Shown here piece after piece: positions 1 to 4,835 of a DNA stretch of 5,871 nt. The notes beneath the pieces are model-generated. The model was not told where the DNA came from. It searched no databases and saw only the letters and a list, made by a program, of their open reading frames with translations. The position numbers and the translations under genes were made by a program. This stretch comes from SHZI01 sp032122615. GTDB lineage: Bacteria; Pseudomonadota; Gammaproteobacteria; Steroidobacterales; GCA-2729495. The stretch's first letter is position 1. Each line of letters begins with the position of its first letter. Location: contig JAQBGF010000123.1 in the NCBI GenBank assembly GCA_032122615.1, forward strand, positions 1 to 5,871, given 5' to 3'.

Positions 1-89
1 TGTTCCTGTGCGGTTCCGGGACCCACCCGGGTGGCGGGGTGACCGGGGCGCCGGGCCACAACGCCGCCCGGGAGATCCTGCGGGGCTGA
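1..89 (+). CDS. C-terminal end of a PYROXD2/phytoene-desaturase-like FAD-dependent oxidoreductase (partial)
   Basis: Only the last 28 complete codons are in view, read from position 3 to the TGA at 87-89; the gene starts outside the window. The visible peptide includes LCGSGTHPGGGVTGAPGHNA and then AREILRG. A Gly-rich HPGGGV-x-G-x-PG-x-NAA segment next to the C-terminus is characteristic of the COG1233 NAD(P)/FAD-dependent oxidoreductases (phytoene desaturase/PYROXD2 group), where it forms part of the FAD-binding closure. The substrate cannot be inferred from this fragment. The gene is on the same strand as the trp genes, but about 80 nt, a possible hairpin and a good promoter separate it from trpL, so it is probably an independent unit. 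The family call is fairly secure; the exact function is unknown. Confidence 0.75.
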   Translation, partial: FLCGSGTHPGGGVTGAPGHNAAREILRG

Positions 90-117
90 CTGGCGCGTCT
101 TGCCGGCCATCAGCCGG
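86..117 (+). terminator. Possible weak terminator hairpin after the upstream oxidoreductase gene
   Basis: Two alternative stems can be drawn. One is CCGGC (103-107) with GCCGG (113-117) around a 5-nt loop. The other is CTGA-TGGC (86-94, one bulged C) with GCCATCAG (106-113), which begins at the stop codon of the upstream gene. There is no immediate T tract; the nearest T run is TTTT at 125-128. It may reduce read-through into the trp promoter region, but it is not a convincing intrinsic terminator. Confidence 0.3.
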
Positions 118-135
118 ATTCCTGCTTTTGCGCCC

Positions 136-165
136 TTGACGCCCGCTGAAGGCGGCAGGGATACT
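136..165 (+). promoter_or_regulatory. Predicted sigma70-type trp operon promoter
   Basis: TTGACG at 136-141 matches the -35 consensus at five of six positions. GATACT at 160-165 matches the -10 consensus at four of six, and the spacer is 18 nt. The expected start, about 7 nt after the -10 element, falls at roughly position 172, which is the A of the trpL ATG. The position just upstream of a Trp-rich leader ORF and attenuator supports its role as the operon promoter. No TrpR operator could be recognised with confidence. Confidence 0.7.
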
Positions 166-171
166 GCTGCC

Positions 172-246
172 ATGCGAATGTTCCCCGATGCACGAGGCTG
201 GTGGTGGCGGTCCTTCGACCTCTCCGCAAGGAGGGGCTTGGCGTAG
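172..246 (+). CDS. trpL: trp operon leader peptide (24 aa)
   Basis: This short ORF runs from ATG at 172 to TAG at 244-246 and encodes 24 residues beginning MRMFPDARGWWWRSF. Three consecutive TGG codons (199-207) are the signature of a tryptophan leader peptide, whose translation senses charged tRNA-Trp. The peptide itself usually has no enzymatic role. The ORF sits between a good promoter and a terminator hairpin that precedes trpE. The Trp codons lie 12 nt before the first hairpin (219-236), and the stop codon lies just after the segment that can form the antiterminator (224-236), which fits ribosome-mediated attenuation. The only Shine-Dalgarno-like stretch is AGGG at 157-160, 11 nt away and upstream of the predicted transcription start. 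The mRNA may therefore be leaderless; a second in-frame ATG at 178 is the alternative start. Confidence 0.88.
   Translation: MRMFPDARGWWWRSFDLSARRGLA
219..236 (+). promoter_or_regulatory. Attenuator pause hairpin (1:2 structure)
   Basis: CCTCTCC (219-225) can pair with GGAGGGG (230-236) around a GCAA loop (226-229), a GNRA tetraloop, giving seven base pairs including one G-U. It forms early in the leader and would be expected to pause RNA polymerase. It also ties up the 230-236 strand needed for the antiterminator. A ribosome stalled on the Trp codons (199-207) would reach to about 217-220 and could disturb the 5' arm. Confidence 0.65.
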
Positions 247-296
247 CCCGTCCCCGAAACTTTCGAGCACGAGCACCCCAGGACCCATCCTCGCGG
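224..296 (+). promoter_or_regulatory. Attenuator antiterminator (2:3 pairing, 224-236 with 284-296)
   Basis: CCGC (224-227) pairs with GCGG (293-296), AGGA (229-232) with TCCT (288-291), and GGG (234-236) with CCC (284-286). That is 11 Watson-Crick pairs broken only by two single mismatches (A228-C292 and G233-A287). The helix uses the whole 5' arm of the terminator except its first base, so the two are mutually exclusive. It also excludes the 219-236 hairpin. This is the configuration expected when a ribosome stalls at the Trp codons for lack of charged tRNA-Trp, letting transcription continue into trpE. It is drawn by eye; folding energies were not computed. Confidence 0.72.
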
Positions 297-317
297 AAGC
301 GAAGATGGGTTTTTTTT
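283..317 (+). terminator. trp attenuator: intrinsic terminator (3:4 structure)
   Basis: ACCCATC (283-289) pairs with GATGGGT (304-310), then after one C-A mismatch (290/303) TCGC (291-294) pairs with GCGA (299-302) around a GGAA loop (295-298), a GNRA tetraloop. A run of eight Ts (310-317) follows directly. This is a textbook rho-independent terminator, placed between the leader peptide and trpE, with its 5' arm shared with the antiterminator. It ends 17 nt before the trpE ATG, so termination yields a leader RNA of about 145 nt. Confidence 0.92.
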
Positions 318-334
318 AGGGCCAGCCATTAGTT

Positions 335-1726
335 ATGCAACCACCGTTTGATATCAGTGCCGACCTGGACACGCCGGTATCCACGTACCTGAAGCTGGCT
401 CCGCTGCGTCCGCGCTACTTGCTGGAGAGCGTCGAGGGCGGCGCCCACCTGGCTCGCTATTCCTTCCTTGGTTTTGGCAAAACGGTGGAGTTTCGGCTGG
501 ACAGCGCCGGTATGCGGGTGGCTGGCGAGCAGCGCGCCCGACCTGCCGGCCGCGAGGAACTGCTGGCGGCGCTTCGGGCGACTCTGGCGAAAGCCCCGCG
601 GCTGTCTCCGGTCATACCCGACCTGCCGTTCGCGGGCGGCCTGGTCGGCGTGGCGGGCTATGACCTGGTCCGGTACTTCGAGCGGCTCCCGAACGCGCCC
701 GAGCACCCGAACAACCCCGTCGCGCCCGAGGCAGCCTACGTCGCTGCCGAATCGCTACTGGTCTTCGATCACCTGACGCGCCGGATCGCCCTCCTGCACA
801 CGGGTGACGAGCAGGCACGCAAGCGCTTGCGTGTACAAGTCATCGAATTGTTACGCGGCGCGTTGCCGCCCTCGCCGCCGAAGGGCAGCCAGGTGGCGGC
901 GGCCCAAAGCCTGAGCGGTGACGAGTACATGCGGGCTGTTGCTGCCAGCAAGGCCTTCATCGCCAGTGGCGACGTTTACCAGCTGGTGCTGTCGGTGCAG
1001 TTCACAGGTACTCACACGCTCTCGCCGTTCGAGACCTACCGCGCCCTGCGCCTGCTCAATCCCTCGCCGTACATGTTTTTCGTCGACCTGGGTGACATCC
1101 AGGTGGCCGGGTCATCGCCGGAGGCACTGGTCAAGCTGCGACGGGGCCACGCTTCGCTCCGGCCGATCGCCGGCACGCGGCCGCGGGGCGCAACGCCGGA
1201 GCAGGACCTCTGCCATGAGCAGTCGCTGCTCGCCGACGAAAAGGAAAACGCCGAGCACGTGATGCTGGTCGATCTCGCCCGCAACGATCTCGGCCGCGTG
1301 GCTACGGCGGGCTCCGTTCATGTAGACCCCTACCGCTGCATCGAGCGCTACAGCCACGTTATGCATATCGTCAGCGGCGTGCAGGGCGAACTTGCCGCCG
1401 GCAAGGATGCCTTCGACCTGTTTGCCGCGGCTTTCCCCGCCGGCACGCTGGTGGGTGCGCCGAAGGTGCGGGCCATGGAACTCATCGACGAAATGGAGCC
1501 GGTGCGGCGCGGCTTGTACGCCGGCACGGTGGGCTATTTTGGCAGCAATGGCGATATGGACCAGGCCATCGCGATACGCACGCTGATCTTCCGCGGCGAT
1601 ACCTACAGCTACCAGGCGGGCGCCGGTATCGTTGCCGACAGCGTGCCGGAAACCGAGTACAACGAAGTGCTGGCCAAGAGCGCGATCCTGCGTTCGGCCC
1701 TGGCCATCGCGGAGGAAGGGTTGTGA
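335..1726 (+). CDS. trpE: Anthranilate synthase component I (TrpE)
   Basis: TrpE converts chorismate and ammonia (delivered by TrpG) to anthranilate in the cytoplasm, the first committed step of the pathway. The 463 residues are a normal length. The N-terminal domain carries the LLES motif (residues 29-32), part of the allosteric tryptophan pocket, so feedback inhibition is probably intact. The C-terminal chorismate-binding domain shows GDVYQ (212-216), PIAGTRPRG (from 277), DEKENAEH (301-308) followed by VDLARND, GTLVGAPK (370-377) and AGAGIVADS (from 428). The PIAGT motif has Ala279 where aminodeoxychorismate synthase PabB typically has Lys (PIKGT), which favours TrpE over PabB, as does the operon. 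ATG at 335 is the only conventional start near the conserved N-terminus; an in-frame TAG lies at 317-319. Its ribosome site is poor: AGGG at 318-321, abutting the terminator T tract and 13 nt from the ATG. The stop overlaps the trpG start by 4 nt. Confidence 0.97.
   Translation: MQPPFDISADLDTPVSTYLKLAPLRPRYLLESVEGGAHLARYSFLGFGKTVEFRLDSAGMRVAGEQRARPAGREELLAALRATLAKAPRLSPVIPDLPFAGGLVGVAGYDLVRYFERLPNAPEHPNNPVAPEAAYVAAESLLVFDHLTRRIALLHTGDEQARKRLRVQVIELLRGALPPSPPKGSQVAAAQSLSGDEYMRAVAASKAFIASGDVYQLVLSVQFTGTHTLSPFETYRALRLLNPSPYMFFVDLGDIQVAGSSPEALVKLRRGHASLRPIAGTRPRGATPEQDLCHEQSLLADEKENAEHVMLVDLARNDLGRVATAGSVHVDPYRCIERYSHVMHIVSGVQGELAAGKDAFDLFAAAFPAGTLVGAPKVRAMELIDEMEPVRRGLYAGTVGYFGSNGDMDQAIAIRTLIFRGDTYSYQAGAGIVADSVPETEYNEVLAKSAILRSALAIAEEGL
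1711..1720 (+). promoter_or_regulatory. Strong ribosome binding site deciding the trpG GTG start
   Basis: GGAGGAAGGG lies inside the end of trpE, with GGAGG 7 nt before the GTG at 1723. It supports this GTG, which overlaps the trpE TGA (GTGA), as the true start and suggests translational coupling that keeps the two anthranilate synthase subunits in balance. Confidence 0.8.
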
Positions 1727-2331
1727 GTGCCCAGGCAGCAGGTCAGCAGCTGAAGCTGTTGCTGATCGATAACTACGATTCCTTCACCTATAACCTCGTG
1801 CAGGCGTTCATGGTGCTTGGCGCCGACGTGCAGGTGTACCGGAATGACGAGATCAGCGTGGAGCAGGCGCTCGCGTTCTTGCCGAGCCATCTGTGCATCT
1901 CGCCGGGGCCGGGCCGCCCCGACGGTGCGGGGCTGTCGCTCTCGATGCTGGCGGCGTTCGAACGCCGGGTTCCGATCCTCGGCGTGTGCCTGGGCCACCA
2001 GTCCCTGGTTCAGCACTTCGGTGGACGGATCGTGTCGGCCGACCGGCTCATGCACGGCAAGACCTCAATGATCGAGCACGACGGCAAGACCATCTTCGAG
2101 GGCCTGACCCAGCCTTTCCAGGCAGGCCGCTACCACTCACTGGCGGCCGAACCGGCCAGCCTCCCGGCCGTCCTTGAAGTCACGGCTCGCAGCGAGCGGG
2201 GCGAGATCATGGGTGTGCGGCACCGGGAACTCCCGCTTGAAGGCGTGCAGTTCCATCCGGAAAGCGTATTAACGCCCGAGGGCAACCGGCTGCTCGGCAA
2301 CTTCCTCGCATTGCGGTCGGCAGGAAAGTAG
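1723..2331 (+). CDS. trpG: Anthranilate synthase component II, glutamine amidotransferase (TrpG)
   Basis: TrpG is the class I glutamine amidotransferase that hydrolyses glutamine and channels ammonia to TrpE. The 202 residues form a single amidotransferase domain with no TrpD fusion. IDNYDSFTYNLVQ near the N-terminus and SPGPG (oxyanion region) are typical. The catalytic triad is visible: Cys89 in GVCLGHQ (87-93), and His178 and Glu180 in VQFHPES (175-181). The HGKTS segment after the nucleophile elbow is shared by TrpG and PabA, so the protein might also serve folate synthesis with a PabB elsewhere, as in organisms with one amphibolic subunit. The start is GTG, chosen because of the strong ribosome site and 4-nt overlap with trpE. 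The next gene begins 5 nt after its stop. Confidence 0.96.
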   Translation: MSAQAAGQQLKLLLIDNYDSFTYNLVQAFMVLGADVQVYRNDEISVEQALAFLPSHLCISPGPGRPDGAGLSLSMLAAFERRVPILGVCLGHQSLVQHFGGRIVSADRLMHGKTSMIEHDGKTIFEGLTQPFQAGRYHSLAAEPASLPAVLEVTARSERGEIMGVRHRELPLEGVQFHPESVLTPEGNRLLGNFLALRSAGK

Positions 2332-2336
2332 TTGTC

Positions 2337-3356
2337 ATGGCCACCCTGACGGCCATCCTTGAGCAGCTGCTGGCGCGGATCGATCTGTGCGAGGCCGACG
2401 CGGCGGCGCTGATGCGCGCGCTGACGGACGAAAGCCTGCCGCCCGCCATGGCGGCGGCGTTGCTCGTGGCGCTGCGGTCCAAGGGCGAAACCGCGGCGGA
2501 GGTTCGTGGCTTTGCCACGGCCATGCGCGCGCTGGCCCGCCGCTTCGAACTGCCGCCGGGCCTGCCCGCGGCCGACATCGTTGGCACGGGCGGCGACAGT
2601 TCCGGAAGCCTGAACCTGTCCACGGGTTCGGCGCTGGTCGCGGCGGCCTGCGGCCTGCCGATCGTCAAGCACGGCAATCGTTCCGTCTCGTCGAAGTCGG
2701 GCAGCGCAGACGTGCTGGAGGCTCTCGGCCTGACATTGCCGGCCGACCCGGCGGCGGCGCGTGCCCAGCTCGATGCCACAAATTTCACCTTTCTGTTTGC
2801 CCCGAACTTTCACCCGGCAATGAAGGCCATTGCGCCGGTGCGCCGCGCCCTCGGTGTGCGCACGGTATTCAACATCCTGGGCCCGCTCACCAATCCGGCC
2901 GCGCCCCCGTTCTCGCTGATTGGGGCGTTTGACATCGTCACCGCGAAACTCATGGCCGATACGCTGGCCGGCATGCCGATTGAACGCTGCTTCGTCGTGC
3001 ACGGCGAGCCGGGCTGGGATGAGGCCACGCCCGTCGGTCCGTTTACGGTGTTCGATGTGCGGCCCGGTGCCGTGCGCCGGCACAAGCGCAACCCGGCCGA
3101 TTACGGCATCCCGGCCTGCACGCCGGCGGATCTTGCCGGCGGCGACGCCGCGGCAAACGCCCGCGACATCGAAGCGGTGCTGAATGGCCGCGACACGGGC
3201 CCGCACCGCGACGCGCTGATCCTCGGTGCCGGCCTTGCCCTCGAACTCACCGGCCGGGTACGCGGACTTCGCCGCGGCATCGAACTGGCCCGCAAGACCC
3301 TCGCCAGCGGTGGTGGCGCGGTGTTACTGGCGCGACTCCGGAATTGCAATATATGA
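2337..3356 (+). CDS. trpD: Anthranilate phosphoribosyltransferase (TrpD)
   Basis: TrpD transfers phosphoribosyl from PRPP to anthranilate, giving N-(5-phosphoribosyl)anthranilate. The 339 residues match the usual length of the stand-alone enzyme. The PRPP-binding motif GTGGD is at residues 83-87, followed by NLSTGSA and KHGNRSVSSKSGSADVLEALG (from 111). The anthranilate-site segment RRALGVRTVFNILGPLTNP occupies 169-187, and VVHGEPGWDEATP follows, the counterpart of the family's VVHG-x-x-G-x-DE segment. The N-terminal helical domain (about 1-70) matches the glycosyltransferase family 3 dimerisation region. AGGAAAG at 2322-2328 provides a ribosome site 8 nt before the ATG. The stop overlaps the trpC ATG (ATGA). 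Nothing looks broken. Confidence 0.97.
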   Translation: MATLTAILEQLLARIDLCEADAAALMRALTDESLPPAMAAALLVALRSKGETAAEVRGFATAMRALARRFELPPGLPAADIVGTGGDSSGSLNLSTGSALVAAACGLPIVKHGNRSVSSKSGSADVLEALGLTLPADPAAARAQLDATNFTFLFAPNFHPAMKAIAPVRRALGVRTVFNILGPLTNPAAPPFSLIGAFDIVTAKLMADTLAGMPIERCFVVHGEPGWDEATPVGPFTVFDVRPGAVRRHKRNPADYGIPACTPADLAGGDAAANARDIEAVLNGRDTGPHRDALILGAGLALELTGRVRGLRRGIELARKTLASGGGAVLLARLRNCNI

Positions 3357-4213
3357 ATCGCGAGTCTCCGAACTTCCTCGCCCGGATGGCGGCTACGAGC
3401 CGGGTGCGCGCCGAAGCGGCGGAACGGCGCCGGCCGGCAGAGCCGCTGGCACGGCGCGTGCGTAGCCTGCCGCTTCCGCCGCCGCTGCACCTCTCGCCAC
3501 AGGGCTTCGACATCATTGCCGAGGTGAAGCGCCGCTCACCGTCAGCCGGTACCCTCGCGTCCAGCACACTGAAGATCGCCACACAGGCCCGCAACTACGT
3601 GCAGGGCGGCGCCGCGGCCCTGTCGGTGCTTACGGAGCCGGCCGAATTCGCCGGTGATCTCGCGCACCTGAAGGAAGCGGCGGCCGCCTGCGCACCTGTG
3701 CCAGCCATGCGCAAGGACTTCCTGGTAGCGCCTTACCAGTTGCTCGAAGCACGGGCTGCGGGCGCTGGCGGCGTGCTGCTGATTGCAGCCATGCTCGGTG
3801 ACTTCGAATTGCGCGAGATGTTGCGCGCCGCGCACCAGCTCGGGCTCTTTGCGTTGCTTGAGGTCTTCGATCTTCCCGATCTGCGGCGGGCAGCGGGCCA
3901 CATCGCTGCTACGGGTCCGGCTGTTGAAGACGGGCGTTGTCGCACGTTGCTCGGCGTGAACTGCCGCGACCTGCGTACGCTGCAGGTAGATTTCGGGCGC
4001 TTCGCCGAGCTGGCGCCGCACTTGCCGTCCGGCGTGCCCTGCGTGGCTGAAAGTGGCGTCGAGTCCGTTGGCCAGGCCGCACGTGTGGCGGGCCTCGGCT
4101 ACGACGTCGCCCTCGTCGGCAGCGCACTGATGCGTGCACCCGACCCGGGCAGGCTGGCGGGCGAGTTGCTGGCGGCGGGTCGGGCATCGGCTTTCGAATC
4201 GCGTCGCAGGTAG
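3353..4213 (+). CDS. trpC: Indole-3-glycerol phosphate synthase (TrpC)
   Basis: TrpC decarboxylates and cyclises CdRP to indole-3-glycerol phosphate on a TIM barrel. I take the ATG at 3353, which overlaps the trpD stop by 4 nt and gives 286 residues; a TTG at 3344 would add three residues but lies too close to the only ribosome-site-like bases (GGAA, 3340-3343). Catalytic positions of the family are present: Glu57 and Lys59 in IAEVKRRSPS, Lys121 in MRKDFL (119-123), Glu170 in LLEVFD, Asn203 in GVNCRDL (201-207), and Glu233 and Ser234 in VAESGV. Two details depart from the common pattern: Cys204 where G(I/V)NNRDL is usual, and a longer stretch (about 185-199, TGPAVEDGRCR) before that strand. 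There is no fusion to TrpF, which is encoded separately 10 nt downstream. Confidence 0.96.
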   Translation: MNRESPNFLARMAATSRVRAEAAERRRPAEPLARRVRSLPLPPPLHLSPQGFDIIAEVKRRSPSAGTLASSTLKIATQARNYVQGGAAALSVLTEPAEFAGDLAHLKEAAAACAPVPAMRKDFLVAPYQLLEARAAGAGGVLLIAAMLGDFELREMLRAAHQLGLFALLEVFDLPDLRRAAGHIAATGPAVEDGRCRTLLGVNCRDLRTLQVDFGRFAELAPHLPSGVPCVAESGVESVGQAARVAGLGYDVALVGSALMRAPDPGRLAGELLAAGRASAFESRRR

Positions 4214-4223
4214 CGAAAGTAGC

Positions 4224-4835
4224 ATGCGGATTTTCGTCAAGATCTGTGGTCTGTCGACGCCGCGCGCCGTCGCTGCCGCCATCACGGCGGGCGCGGACGC
4301 GATCGGCTTTGTGTTCGCCCCGTCGCCCCGGCAGGTCACACCGGAGCGCGCGCGTGAGCTGTGCAGCGAGGTGTCACCCGTCATCGTCCGGGTGGCCGTG
4401 ATGAGCCACCCGGCGGCGGCGCAGTGGCGCGCCGTGGCAGAAAACTTCCAGCCGGACTGGCTGCAGACCGAGGCCGCTGACTACGCAGGTCTCGACGTGC
4501 TGCCGCACATCGGCCGGCTGCCGGTGTATCGCGACGTGCCGGCGCTGGACATAACCGCTATCCCGACAGACGAGATGGTGCTGTTCGAGGCCGCGGCCAG
4601 CGGCCGGGGCGAGCGCGCAGACTGGCAACGGGCGGCACAGCTCGCGCCGGGCCGGCAACTGGTGCTGGCCGGTGGATTGACGCCGGAGAACGTCGGCGAA
4701 GCGATCGCCACGGTGCGGCCCTTTGGTGTTGATGTGAGCAGCGGTGTGGAATCAAAACGCGGTGTAAAGGATGTGGGCCTGATAACGGCGTTCATCGACG
4801 CCGTGCGGGCAGCGGAGCTACAACATGCAATCTGA
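4224..4835 (+). CDS. trpF: Phosphoribosylanthranilate isomerase (TrpF)
   Basis: TrpF carries out the Amadori rearrangement of phosphoribosylanthranilate to CdRP. The ATG at 4224 gives 203 residues, the usual length, and begins MRIFVKICGL as the family does; an upstream in-frame ATG at 4134 lies inside trpC and would add 30 unrelated residues. Cys8 in KICG is the expected general base. GADAIGFVFAPSPR (from about 23), VLAGGLTPENV (147-157) and GVDVSSGVES (168-177) form the phosphate-binding and barrel-closing loops. The strand expected to read LFDAK, carrying the general-acid Asp, reads VLFEAA here with Glu122, followed by SGRGERADW (126-134) in place of GG-x-G-x-x-FDW. The protein is otherwise intact, so this looks like a subgroup feature or a conservative swap rather than decay. 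The ribosome site is weak, so initiation may depend on trpC translation. Confidence 0.93.
   Translation: MRIFVKICGLSTPRAVAAAITAGADAIGFVFAPSPRQVTPERARELCSEVSPVIVRVAVMSHPAAAQWRAVAENFQPDWLQTEAADYAGLDVLPHIGRLPVYRDVPALDITAIPTDEMVLFEAAASGRGERADWQRAAQLAPGRQLVLAGGLTPENVGEAIATVRPFGVDVSSGVESKRGVKDVGLITAFIDAVRAAELQHAI
4814..4817 (+). promoter_or_regulatory. Ribosome binding site for trpB inside trpF
   Basis: GGAG lies 7 nt before the ATG at 4825 and within the trpF coding region. It supports that ATG, which creates an 11-nt overlap between trpF and trpB, over the in-frame GTG at 4879, which has no visible ribosome site. Confidence 0.65.

Noticed and set aside
234..249. Small hairpin GGGCT/AGCCC around the trpL stop codon
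   Set aside because: Only five pairs, and it competes with the better-supported 219-236 hairpin and the antiterminator; recorded as a possible minor alternative fold.
329..706. 125-codon minus-strand open frame opposite the start of trpE
   Set aside because: Antisense to conserved TrpE N-terminal sequence; Arg/Gln-rich translation without motifs.
335..1726. Possibility that the first gene is pabB (aminodeoxychorismate synthase)
   Set aside because: PIAGT has Ala where PabB has the catalytic Lys, the LLES feedback motif is present, and the gene leads a trp operon behind a Trp leader.
2130..3206. 358-codon open frame on the minus strand, antisense to the end of trpG and most of trpD
   Set aside because: It lies opposite a fully motif-supported trpD, its translation is Arg/Gly-rich with no recognisable domain, and long antisense frames are common in GC-rich genes.
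4134..4223. Upstream in-frame ATG that would extend TrpF by 30 residues into trpC
   Set aside because: The added residues do not resemble TrpF, and the family begins at the MRIFVKICG-like sequence, matching the ATG at 4224.
3542..4384. 280-codon minus-strand open frame opposite trpC/trpF
   Set aside because: Shadow of trpC and trpF; no domain, low-complexity composition and no gene-like context.
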